DNA of 64,000 nt from Artocarpus heterophyllus. Taxonomy: Eukaryota; Streptophyta; Magnoliopsida; Rosales; Moraceae. Of the stretch, positions 1 to 10,532 are shown piece after piece; position 1 is the first letter of the stretch; every line of letters starts with the position of its first letter. Under the pieces are notes generated by a model. It saw only the letters and a list, made by a program, of their open reading frames with translations, had not been told where the DNA came from and did not search any database. The position numbers and the translations under genes are program-made. The DNA is taken from assembly GCA_025403435.1 (NCBI GenBank), contig CM046339.1:6594981-6658980 (forward strand), read 5' to 3'.

Positions 1-387
1 ATTAGCGAGAAAGACCAATCCATTCACCTGTGCAAAAACATTTTTCACAACTCCCATGGGAATACATTAGAGTGATTGGCAAGTTGTAAAATTACACCAG
101 TTTTCTTAAGTATACTGATATTTAAAGAAGCAAAAATTGAATCTGGCATGATATTAATTGATGCTCTTAAATCTATCAATGATCCATCAAAATTTGGTGT
201 TTCCAATGGTACAAGGTATAGTGAACATACTTGGATCCTTGCATTTTGGAGGGATCTTCTTTTTCAAAATCGCCGACACATTCTCCCCCATACTTATTAG
301 CTCATTACCTTTTGGTTTTTGCTTTGTGGTGGACAACACTTTGAGGAACATGGCATAGCATGGGACTTGCTTTATGGTATCCAACAT
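1..387 (-). pseudogene. Athila-type gypsy aspartic protease region, partial
   Basis: Read on the minus strand, 387-187 gives an open stretch containing GENVSAILKKKIPPKCKDP and then FTIPCTIGNTKF. This is the block before the active site of Athila/Tat-type retrotransposon proteases. Past a stop, the same strand continues with residues resembling SINIMPDSIFASL and LKKTGVILQLANHSNVFP, the usual downstream protease sequence. The expected catalytic D-x-G of this family is not intact here. The fragment lies directly against Copia-1 LTR sequence at about 382 and has the same orientation as the Athila gag fragment at 38917-39420, so I infer both come from one element split by Copia-1. The gag C-terminus that should lie between them is missing. 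Family assignment is from motifs; the Athila lineage is likely but not proven. Confidence 0.7.
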
Positions 388-1581
388 GTTTATCTTATAA
401 TTACAGAATTAATTCAACCAATAAATTAACATGAATTATTAAATCCAATTAACTTGAATTTTAGCCAATCTAATAATTTGACATAAGTCACCAATTATTT
501 GAAAAGCATGATGTATCGTTACAGGATTTTTTATAAGCTAGCAAAGGGGACCTAATGGACCTATATAGTTCAAGCTCCTTATAATTACGAAACCCAATAT
601 CATAGGTATACATTTCATAATTATCAACTCTAACGCTACTCCATTAAAAGCTCAAAGCTACACTCTTAAACTATATAGAATTATGAAGCCTATATAGTTA
701 AGTCTCCATGACATATCATAATGTATCATATCCCCATAGGATTATCCATAATTGACTTATGGATAAATTATATCTTACTTTTATGATTACTTTTATCTTA
801 CGTTCAATTATCTCACTATCGAAAAACTTACCATCCAAAGACGGTATACCATTCGGTTACACCTATGTATCCAAATGGTTGAGGGCTCCAATTTTTCAAT
901 TACAGAATAATGCATATAAGAGGATATCAACTGCTCCTAAAGAGGAGCTATGGATTCCATATCTAGGAATAACAAGTCTACGCAATCAAGAGTCATGCCT
1001 CCAACATATCGACATGCGTACCACTATTAAAACGTGGATGTCACCCTTTGGTATATCAAAAGACACAAGTCAAGACAATAGGCCCACTATTCATCTCAAG
1101 ATTAAGATACAATATATATGATTGTTTAAAGTGAATTGATTTGCCAAGATGGAATTATTAATCCAAATCAATTCACTTTATGTCTCGATCCAACACATCG
1201 TCACCAATGACAATGTGCCAATGTTTCTATTCACGAAGGCCACCTCTAATGGTCAAGACAAACTATCTCTGGATAGGGATATAAACAACATAACAATCTT
1301 TGCATGAATAAAGCGTCTAAATTTATTCCCTTGATTGCGTATCTTATGATTTAGATGGTCACTTTAAGAATCGTCTCTTTCGCATAATCTGTCTATCATA
1401 TGCCCAATTCTTAAGGTTTCGACCGACAATCTTAGAATTTTGTTTGTTTAACATACATTCAACTAATATGAACATAAAGAGGACAAGATTTGGTATATAA
1501 ACAATAAATAAATTCTTTATTGATAAAAATGTCTCTAAAAACAAATTAAATTTTTACTCCTTAGGGCATACATGTCTAACA
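382..1581 (-). repeat. Copia-1 3' LTR, truncated
   Basis: Homology to the Copia-1 5' LTR begins at about 382, matching about 37702 in the other LTR, and runs to the terminal TCTAACA at 1575-1581. About 770 bp of the outer LTR end is missing. On the minus strand the purine-rich GGGAGAT immediately before the LTR is the polypurine tract seen in Copia-2 and Copia-3. The LTR still holds the block with GGTTACACCTATGTATCC shared by all copies. Small open frames in it, for example at 759-1121, lie opposite to the element's transcription and are not supported as genes. Confidence 0.85.
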
Positions 1582-1595
1582 ATCTCCCATGTGCT

Positions 1596-4002
1596 CTAAG
1601 TGAGTAAATATGTCAAATCTCGCACCCCCATACCTTCCACATGCCTCTTGAAGGCTCTGCAAGTAAGTGTCTTCGTGAATGGATCAGCTAAATGGTTTTT
1701 TGATGTGATTTTGCACATAGCGACATGCTCGCCTTCTATGAAGTCCTTTGTCACATGATACTTTTGATTCATATGCTTACTCTTCTTATAAAATCTTGGC
1801 TCCTTAGCATTAGCTACTATTATACTGTTATCACAATACAGCGATACCACCTTATCCATACCAAGAACTACCTTAAGATCCCCAAGGAACTTGCGGAGCC
1901 ACACTGCTTCTTTTGAAGCATCACTAGCTAACACATACTCGGCCTCCATCGTTGAATCTAAAGTGCAATCTTGCTTTACACTTCTCCAACTGATAGCACC
2001 GTCACCCAGACTAAACACAAAACCTGAAGTCAATCTCCTTGAATCCAAACAGGATTGAAAATCTGAGTCAGTGTATCCTAAAGGAGTTAAGTCCTCACCT
2101 GAATACAGAAGCATATACCCTTGAGTCCTTCTTAGGTACTTGAAAATATGCTTGACCACAACCCAATGGTTTAGTCCTAGATCTGCCTGAAATTAACTTA
2201 CAATCCTGACTGCATAACAAATATCCATCGTGTGCAAAGCATAGCATACATGAGACTACCCATTAACAAAGCATAAGGCACCTTCTTCATGTATTCACTT
2301 TCTTCTTTAGACATTGGAGCGTCTTCCTTCGAAAGAGTAATTCAAGACATAGATGGTTACCCACCTTTCTTAGAATCCTGCATTGCGAACCTTTTAAGAA
2401 TTTTATCTATATAGCCACTTTGAGACAAAGCTATCATTTTGTTTGTTTTATCCTGAAAGATTTGGATACCTAGAACAAAATTAGCCTTACCCAAGTCCTT
2501 CATGTCAAACTGTTTGGTCAACCATAATTTGACTGATGACAACAGCCCAACGTTATTGCCAATTAGTAGAATGTCATCTAAATAGAGCAATAGAAAAACC
2601 ATCTTCCCATCCTTAATGTGTTTGTACACATATGGTTCATCCATATTTTGTGCAAACCCATAAGTTTTGATCACTTGATCAAATCTTATGTTCCAAGAAT
2701 GGGAAGCTTGCTTAAGTCTATATATTGACTTTAGCAGCTTACAAACCTTACCTTCCTGACCCTTGACCTTGAACTTGTTTGGTTGTTCCATATAAATGGA
2801 CTCATCAAGATAGCCATTTAGAAAGGCCGTCTTGACATCCATTTGTCAAATCTTATAGATAAAAGCGGCAACTATGGATAAGAGAATACGGATGGATTTA
2901 AGCATGACTATAGGCGAAAAGGTTTCCTCGTTATCGATTCCATAATTTTTGCATGTATCCTTTAGCTACAAGCTGAGCCTTAGAGGTTTTGACCTTTCCA
3001 TTCACTCATCTCTTTCTGTTATAGATACACTTATACCTATGGTTTTTACCCATTCGGGAAGATCCACAAGCTCCCAGACTCGATTAGTCTCCATATACTT
3101 CATCTCTTTGTTCATAGCCTCTGTCTAGAGTTTCGAATCAACATACTCCATAGCATCTGCATAAGTGTAAGGATCCCTATCATGTTCATCCGTTTTGGCC
3201 AAGTAGGCCTCACCATATAACATATACCTCTTGGGTTAACACTCGATCCTCTCGCTGCACTGAAGTTCCTTAGGTTGTTGTTCGGGTTTGTTTGGTTTTT
3301 CTACACCGATTGGAGTGTTTTCTACCTAAACCTCTAGAGTGATTGAATCACTCCTCAACTCCTTAAGCACCACTTTGCTTTAAGGCTTAAAGTCATCCAT
3401 ATAACTTTCTTCAAGGAAAGTTGCATTAGTTGAAACCATGAGTTTATTTTTCTTTGGGTTGTAGAAATAACCCCCTTTAGTCCCTTTTGGATATCCTGCA
3501 AACACGCAAACTTCTGAATGAGCTTCCAACTTATTCGCATCCCTCAAAAAGACATGAGCCGAACATCCCCATATGCGAGTATGGCTTAAGGAAGTGCTCC
3601 TACCTGTCCAAAACTCACGAGAAGTTTTAGGGACCGATTTTGAAGGCATTTCATTCAGAAGATAACATGCAGTTTGCAGTGCATATCCCCAAAAGGCAAA
3701 GGCAATGATGAATAACTCATCATGGACCTAACCATATCCAAAAAAGTCCTATTTCTTCTCTCAGCCATGCCATTCTGTTGCAGACTGCTTGGCATAGTCA
3801 AACGGGATAAAATCCCATTCTCTAAGAAGTGTCCTAAGAACTCATTAGAAAAGTATTCTCTACCTCGATCAGATTGAAGTGCTTTTATGGGTCTACCTAA
3901 TTGCTTTTCTACTTCAACCTGAAAGTCTCTAAACTTCTCATAAGTTTTGCTTTTGGGTTGCATTAGGTACACATACCCATGCCTTGAGTAATCATCAATA
4001 AA
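1596..4002 (-). pseudogene. Copia-1 pol: integrase C-part, reverse transcriptase, RNase H
   Basis: Reading right to left, 4059-3655 gives the integrase core (IDDYSRHGYVYLM, and [20 protein letters not shown]). 3649-3380 gives the integrase C-terminal block with [19 protein letters not shown]. 2842-2357 gives reverse transcriptase with [21 protein letters not shown] and the catalytic [13 protein letters not shown] (YLDD where Copia-2 has YVDD). 2159-1596 gives RNase H with [15 protein letters not shown] and the terminal DPFTKTL. Pieces are in several frames with stops, for example between 2842 and 3355, so this is dead. The reading breaks at 4002, where the CACTA element is inserted inside the integrase coding region; the other half resumes at 13244. 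Confidence 0.92.
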
Positions 4003-4050
4003 TACTACTACAAACTGTAGATTCCACGATGATTTATAACCGTTGTGGAA

Positions 4051-4515
4051 AAATTTCACGATGGTTAAAAAACCATCGTGATGATTTCAGTCGTGGTACA
4101 ACATGGAGTTTTCACGATGGTTTTTTCCCTTCGTGTAATAGGAAAATTGGTGTGAGAAGGGGTAGAATGGGGTAATTTTTCACGACAGTTTTTTGAAAAA
4201 ATCATCATGGAACAATAGGATTCCATGATGGTTTTCTAAGAAACCGTCGTGGAACTTTAAGGTTTCCACAACGGTTTTCCAAGAAACCATCGTGGAACAT
4301 AAGTTTCCTCAATGGTTTTTCAAGAAACTGTCATGGAATCCTAAGATTCCACGACGGTTTTTCAAGAAACCATGTTCTAAACATGATGTTCCACGACAGT
4401 TTTTTGAAAAACCATCGTGGAATCTTAGGTTTCCATGATGGTTTTTCAAGAAACCGTCGTGGAAACCTTAAAGTTCCACGACGGTTTTTTGGAAAACTGT
4501 TGTGGAAAATTGGTA
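4051..4515. repeat. CACTA left subterminal palindrome cluster
   Basis: About ten units of the form TTCCACGACGGTTTTT plus AAAAACCGTCGTGGAA follow one another about every 42 bp, each a near-palindrome with a short A/T centre. Subterminal repeats of CACTA elements are the binding sites of the element's own regulatory protein in maize En/Spm. That these units play the same role is inference from position. The cluster lies at the 3' end of the second gene. After it comes GGCCAGTCCCATGTGTTATC (4563-4582), which has a close relative next to the middle cluster. Confidence 0.9.
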
Positions 4516-4589
4516 TTCCCCAAAAAAAAAATCTCCAAAATTTTTTGATTTCCCACAGAATGGCCAGTCCCATGTGTTATCCATTACAA

Positions 4590-4795
4590 CAAGGTCTTGA
4601 TTGCATACAAAAATTGATGTATATTGAAATTACCAAGTATTTACAAGATCATTTACATTTGAGCTATTTTGAGCAATTGTTTATCTACTATCACCATCTA
4701 TCTATCTAAAGAGCACATACATATTTACAAATTATACCCACTCTAATCTAACTTCATGTATATCTATATGTATATAAAAATCTTTTTTTTCCTAA
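4590..4795. other. CACTA 3' non-coding stretch
   Basis: This AT-rich sequence lies between the left palindrome cluster and the last recognisable Ulp1 codons. No motif or reading frame is supported. It is probably the 3' untranslated region of the second CACTA gene. Confidence 0.5.
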
Positions 4796-7219
4796 GGCTT
4801 GTCTACCACTTGTAATTATATCCCGCATGAAACGTAGAATAAAAAATCACATTCTATGTTTCCTTGTTGTCTTGGGCACTTATGTTTAGACTATAGCATT
4901 CCGTTCGGTCGGTTTATGACACGCTTCCCGCTTGAAGCTTCCAATCGTTAAGCGCTAAAATAATGTGTCATGTTTAAATGAATTAATAGATGATAAGATT
5001 ATGTGGGACTAAAAACAGTTAATTTAATTTTATAAGAGAACATTAATAATTACAATCTCGTGACTGATACAAAATCCTCATGTGGTGGGTGTCCGAGGGG
5101 GTCAAACCAATACATTTGGTCTTCCCATGGTGACATAAGTCCCAACATCCAATGTTCTCCAACATTGTATGGCAAGAAGAATAATTTTCCCCTCGGTGCT
5201 TGAGCTAATAGATGGAGGAGTGATGTGGTGTGCTCTCTACGATCACTCACAGGTCTCTTGCAGCACTTGAAACAATGGCCGGAGATATGAAGCTGAAATT
5301 TTGTGCCAAGCCTTGAAGTTCACAATATTCTGCCAAAAAATTACAATAAAAGATAATACAATCAATTATTTGAAAGCACCTTACAACTCTACCTATATTT
5401 TAAAAATTTGAAATAAGGATGGAGTTATTACCTCAGGTATACTAGGATACAGTTTGCCCTGATTTTATCAAAGTTGATGAAGTAGTAAACGTCCTCATAC
5501 CCCACATAGATAGACACTTCATTGCCAGTGACATTTACCAGTATTGGGCACTGAATCGTCGACCCATCGCAAATGAAAAAATGTTCATATAGAGCCAACT
5601 GCATAAATTCTGGATGTACTGAAGTGAAGTTAAATGCAGGCAGTTGTTCATTAGCAACGGTTTGTTCTTGTTCTTGTTCTACCTCAGGTTGTGATTCTGT
5701 TGCTTTTGTAGAGCTTTTCTTTTTTTGGCATATCTTTCCGCTTAGATCTTGCGGAACATGGCTAGGTGCTTGACTCGTCTTTGTCAATGCAATGACTTCA
5801 ACTAACCTCTTCGGCCATGCGATGAAGCTTCTGGCTGCTTCACCCATAGTTGTTGCTTTAAGTGTTGGAATAGGCAATTTAGCAATGCTAACTCTGATGG
5901 TAGTGATGCTAATGCGCATGTTCTCTTCCCCTAATAGTCGTCCATGAACTGTATTAGTTGGAAGACTCTCCATCTACACCTTCCCAAGCGCAACAAGTGC
6001 ACACCCACCATTAAATCTATCCTTAACGAAGAGCCTACATTATTTAGGCTCTTAACGAGAAGGTGACAATTGGACTTCTGGAGCTTCTAGAGCTTCTGCC
6101 ACATTATTTGGAGGGTTACAACTGGCTTTAAAGCTATTGCATTGTGAGATGCTATCATCCGTCGACTTAGCACGTCATTGGGAAATGAGCTCGGTCATAA
6201 GACCCTACAGTTCTACAATCTTCATCTACATGTTCGACATTTAGGAATTCAATTTCAAAGTACCTGATTGGAGGTTGAAGTATTGAGACTACTTCACATA
6301 CTTTGATTGACCGCGAACACATCTGATTGTTCTGGTTTCCTTAGTGCCCTCGTCAAATTGTCATCATTACCGACTGATTGGAAGCTCCCTTAACTTTATT
6401 GCATTGTGTATTCATCCTGTAAAACAACAACACAACCATGTTATTCAAGCAATCCTTCATCTGGTATTAAATTACAAATTAATTATTTGTGTTCAGTAAA
6501 CATACAATCAAGTTCCCAATTTCTGTTACTTTTGGATTTTTAAACTGGCCATCAGGACCTTGACGTGATTTTACCGACAAATCCTCTCGTGTTGTAGCAC
6601 GCCCGTCTTTGTAAACTGTTTTACGCTATGTTAGTAACATAGTAATGATAGAATAATTGATATATGTAATATGAGTAAAATATTAACGTACCAAGGATTG
6701 CTTGAGCTCTTTATATCTGACTCGGCCAACCATAGAGCAGTATTCATTTTTTGCTCTTATTTTTCTTACTTTTGATGATAGCAGTTGAATTTGATGGAAC
6801 GTCGATACCTCACAAAAGCTTCCTAATCATCATCGTTTATGGAGGGGTAGTAGTACTACCGTAGGAGGCCGTTTATATACATTTTCATCCTCCTCTGAAA
6901 TGGAAAGGTATGGCTGTACGAAGGTAACGTAGAGGTCGGATCTGAACCCCTTTGCTAATTTGCCACAAACCTTCAAAGCCCTTTTCCTATACCAATCATT
7001 AACTATGAAAGCTTCGTATATCTCTCTCCAAGTCATATCTTTTACTTTATCTAAATCCTTAGACCTCAAATCTTTTGTCCATATCGGAATGTGCTCTCGA
7101 CTAAGGACTCCGATCCAACTACTTAATTCATGGCTAGGCGCGCCTTCTAGTTGGCCCTTTGAATCAAAAGTCACTTCAATTCTTAAACCTTTCTTTCTCG
7201 TCCGATGAATTTTTTTCAT
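4796..7219 (-). pseudogene. CACTA second gene: plant transposase-type protein with Ulp1 protease domain
   Basis: Exon-like blocks on the minus strand, in order: 7219-6830 begins MKKIHRTRKKGLRIEVTFD and resembles the N-terminus of plant Ptta/En/Spm-type proteins. About 6790-6520 continues with KVRKIRAKNEYCSM and TTREDLSVKSRQGPDGQF. 5973-5428 begins MESLPTNTVHGRLLGEENM and has GEAARSFIAWPKRLVEV, a DUF8039-like block. 5250-5050 has GEHWMLGLMSPWEDQMYWFDPLG, a Ulp1/C48 cysteine-protease core with the His of EHWML and Asp of FDPLG. Past a further gap, QQGNIEC at about 4870-4849 carries the expected catalytic Cys, followed by a frame slip. The triad is therefore visible, but spread over exons and at least one frame change. 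Ulp1-like proteases removing SUMO are common passengers of plant CACTA and Mutator elements; activity here is doubtful. The upstream CT-rich leader at 8527-8670 suggests a separate transcript. Confidence 0.75.
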
Positions 7220-7379
7220 TAATGTAGCCCTTCACTCAAAGTCTACTTTCGGATCAAATTCGGTTCACCTTCGTGGCTAACTGTGTTAGTTTCCCTTGCT
7301 ATATTATGATGAAGATGGAGTGCAGTCTTCGTACTCATCACTATTGATCTCTTGAGACATTGTACCTGTGCAACGTATT

Positions 7380-8035
7380 CAAAAACTAACACATACATAC
7401 TAATATTAAATCACAAACTGCACATATTCACATCTTCACATATTCCACTTCATACATTTTTACACAATTTCACTATTTCACATATTACACATATTCACAA
7501 ATTTACAATTTCAATTACATATATAATTTCACAAATTGCACATATTCACATAATTTCACATGTTACACATATTTACATAACCTCACATATTACAAATATT
7601 CATAAATTTACAATTTCAATTACACAATTTCACATATTACAGATATTGACATATTCACCACAAATTGTACAAATACTTTTCATCTTCACATATTCGCAAG
7701 TTTACAATTTCAAGTTCCCAATTTCATATATTAACATAATTTCATGTAATCAAATCTTGACATATTCACAATTTCACAATTTCAACTACACAATTTCACA
7801 TATTCATATAATTTTACATATTACACATATTCACAAATTCACAATTTAAATTACATATATAATTTCACAAATTACACACATTCACATAATGTCACATATT
7901 ACACATATTTACATATCCCCACATATTACACATATTCAAAAACTTACAACTTCAATTACACAATTTCACATATTACACATATTCACAAATTTACAATTTC
8001 AAATACATAATTTTGCATAATACACATGTGATGGA
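7380..8035. repeat. AT-rich minisatellite in the CACTA second-gene leader intron
   Basis: About 650 bp is built from imperfect repeats of short words such as CACATATTACACATATTCAC, AAATTTACAATTTCAATTAC and ACAATTTCACATATT, in higher-order blocks of about 60-120 bp. The + strand is almost free of G. An open frame over it (7352-7849) is a by-product of low complexity. The stretch lies between a predicted splice donor near 8526 and the first coding block at 7219, so it is likely intronic or untranslated. Confidence 0.85.
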
Positions 8036-8043
8036 TTAGGGCT

Positions 8044-8076
<33 letters not shown>

Positions 8077-8520
8077 GTGGGTGGGGGTGAGGGGTGGGTG
8101 CGAGGGGGGTGGGAAGGTTGGGGGGGTGGGGGCAGGTGGGTGGGCTGGGGGGGTCATGGTGGGGTGAGGGCTGGTGGGGTGAGGGATGAGTGGGGAGGGG
8201 GTGAGGGGCTTGGGGGGATGGGGGCAGGTGGTCACAATGGGGGTAGGGGCAGGTGAGGCGAGGGGTGAGTGGGGAGGGGGCAAGGGGGGTAGGGGGGCTG
8301 GGGGGGTCGCTGTGGGGGTGGGGATGAGGTGGGTGGGGGCGAGGGGGTAGGGGGGCGGGGTGAGGGGGGAGTGGGGAGGGGGCGAGGGGGGTGGGGTGTT
8401 GGGGATGGGTGGGAGGGCTAGGGGGATCGCGGTGGGGGTGGGAGCTAGTGGGGCAAGGGGGGAGGGGCGAGTGGGGAGGGGGCGAGGGGGGTGGGGGGAA
8501 AGAGGAGAGAGAGGGAGGGG
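8036..8520. repeat. G-rich tract with a run of 29 G
   Basis: The + strand has an uninterrupted run of 29 G at 8046-8074. About 450 bp of degenerate GGGGTGAGGGGTGGGTG-type sequence follows, with hardly any C or A. In the sense of the CACTA genes this is C-rich. It lies next to the AT-rich minisatellite in the predicted first intron of the second gene. Open frames across it on both strands are compositional artefacts. Confidence 0.95.
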
Positions 8521-8700
8521 GAGCTTACCGGCGGTGAGTAGGCAATGGTGGCACGGTAGAGGTGATGGCAGGAGAGGGAGATAAGGATTTTAGAGAAAGA
8601 AAGAGGGATTTTAGAGAGAAAGAAAGAAGGATTTAAGAGAGAGTGAGGACTCTTGGAGAGAGAGGGCGCGCATAAATATGGGTTGTAGGCGTGAATTTCA
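8521..8700 (-). promoter_or_regulatory. Predicted promoter and CT-rich leader of the CACTA second gene
   Basis: On the minus strand a TATA-like CATATTTATG (8680-8671) is followed by a long pyrimidine-rich leader (CTCTCTCTCC and TTCTTTCTTTCTCTC blocks) and then CACCGCCGGTAAGCT, a good splice donor with GT at about 8526. The palindrome cluster at 8727-9180 lies immediately upstream. A promoter here would give the second gene its own transcript. This is a prediction from layout and motifs only. Confidence 0.5.
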
Positions 8701-8726
8701 AAAATTAAAAGGGGGGATGTTTGTGT

Positions 8727-9180
8727 CTTCCATGACGGCTTTTACAAAAACCATCGTGGAAGACTTTCTCTTCCACGATGGTTTTTGTAGAAACCGTCGT
8801 GGAAGAGTGTTTGAAAAAACTGTCGTGGAAGACTCTTCCACGATGGTTTTTGCAAAAACCGTCGTGGAAGAGTGTTTGAAAAAACTGTCGTGGAAGACTC
8901 TTCCACGATGGTTTTTGAAAAACCGTCGTGGAAGACTAGTTTTGCACGATGGTTTTTGCAAAAACCATCGTTGAAAATTCCTGTTTTTCACAATATTTGT
9001 GATGCTGTGGAAGGCTTTCCACGACGGTTCTTGTAAAAACCGTCGTAGAAAATTGCTGTTATTTTTTGAATGACGGTTTTTTGCAAAAAACTGTCATGGA
9101 AGAGTTAGTTCCACAAAAAAGCGTCGTAAAAAATTGTCTAGTTCCACAAAAAAGCGTCGTAAAAAATTGTCTTACACATT
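8727..9180. repeat. CACTA internal palindrome cluster
   Basis: About eight GTCGTGG palindromes of the same kind as at the element ends lie between the two genes, for example TTCCACGATGGTTTTTG paired with AAAACCGTCGTGGAA. Half units and a 33-bp direct repeat (from 9107 and again from about 9140) are included. Just inside it, 9205-9232 reads GTGGCCAGCCCATGTGTTAA, related to 4563-4582 beside the left cluster. The cluster thus resembles a 3' element end, while also lying directly upstream of the predicted promoter of the second gene. Confidence 0.9.
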
Positions 9181-9389
9181 TCTTACACATAATATTCTTT
9201 GCTGCCCAGGGTGGCCAGCCCATGTGTTAAGCATCCAATGGCCCAGAATGTATACTTTATCTCTGTTTTCACCACAAATTTAACTATAGATAGTTATACA
9301 AAACCAGTAAAAAAAATTGCAAAATGAAATAATTTACAAAAAATGTTAAAAGTAAATTAACATAAATTGGTTTATTAATGCTCTTCTTT

Positions 9390-10532
9390 TTATCTTTTTT
9401 TCATTGGTTCCTCAATACATATCCATTCCACATCTTCATGAAGCAGGTGCGATACATCATCTTCAAAAGTATCTATTTCTTCAACCAGTGGCAATCCCTT
9501 TGTGAATGAAGGGATGTCTACATAATCCTCATCAACTTCTTCACTGTCGATAACTATTCTTGGCTTTGTCGGGATGACTAGAGACAACTCCATGTCTTGG
9601 AGATCTATAGTATAAAAAACTTAGATTGCTTGTGATGCCATAATGAAGGGATCATTCTTGTATCCCAATCTTCTAAAGTCAACTACCGTGATGCCATCAT
9701 CGTCGTTCTTAACATAGTTATTGTTGGCCCACTTGCACTTAAAAAGTGCTATGCATAATCCCCCATAATCAAGTTTTCAAATATCTTCAATGAAACCAAA
9801 GTAGTTCATGATCCCATATACCGGAAGCTTGTCCTTGGCGGAGGCAATAAGCATAACCTCAGCACAGAGAGTCACACCACTATGTTGCACCGAATGCTTC
9901 TCATCTCTTTCATGAGTGTAGAAAGTATAACCATTAACAGAATATGACGTATACCTTGTAACCACTGACGACAGTCCTCTAGCTAGGTTCTTTAACTCCT
10001 ATGACATGCCTCCATCTTGTGATGTGGAGCACTTGCCATAGATGTGTGCTCTAATCCACAACTGAAAGGTCTGATTGTGTTCATCTTGCAACTACTTCTC
10101 ATTTCTTGCTCTTTTTGGGTATGCTTTTTTTAATTCGTTCATGTGAGCCTCAATGAAAGGCTCCACTTCATTAGCATTGTGCAAGACATAAAGACAAGAT
10201 TGCTTCTACTCCTCTCGATTTACTGATGAAGGATTGCCCATAGATAGTCCCCTAGCCTCAATGTTTATAGTCTTTGGCACCCTAATTGTGTCCGCATTAG
10301 ATAGGTACTTGGAGCAAAATTCAACCAATTCCTCAAATGTGTAACTTTCTATAATATATCTCTTCGGCCTATTTTGATTCTTCACATAGCCCTTCAAAAC
10401 CTTCATATATCTTTCAAATGGGTACATCCATCTCAAATACACCGATCCGCATAACTTAACTTCATGTACTAAGTGCACCATTAAATGAATCATGATATCA
10501 AAAAATGCTGGTGGAAAATACTTTTCAAGCAT
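9390..10532 (-). pseudogene. CACTA transposase gene, C-terminal part (DUF4218 and DUF4216)
   Basis: 10532-10206 begins MLEKYFPPAFFDIMIHLMVHL and has KLCGSVYLRWMYPFERYMKVLKGYV, the DUF4218 signature that follows Tnp2 in plant CACTA proteins. 9965-9777 has VNGYTFYTHERDEKHSVQHSG and YFGFIEDI, the DUF4216 signature. 9593-9390 is an acidic tail ending EWICIEEPMKKR. The segments fall in separate frames with stops between them (for example 9966-10205), which may include introns as well as decay. They lie downstream of the Tnp2 core in the standard family order. No specific function of these domains is established; they normally belong to the transposase polypeptide or a companion exon. Confidence 0.85.

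Noticed and set aside
759..1121. 120-residue open frame near the left end
   Set aside because: Antisense open frame in the Copia-1 LTR, the older version of the frames at 24694-25292.
4051..4515. CRISPR-like regularly spaced palindromic repeats
   Set aside because: Units are degenerate, spacers are only short A/T linkers, there are no cas genes, and the position is that of CACTA subterminal repeats in a plant element.
7352..7849. 165-residue open frame
   Set aside because: It lies wholly in the AT-rich minisatellite; the protein is a repeat of I/T/H/F words and reflects composition only.
7999..8584. Proline-rich and glycine/arginine-rich open frames on both strands
   Set aside because: Direct product of the G-rich tract; no homology and no coding signal.
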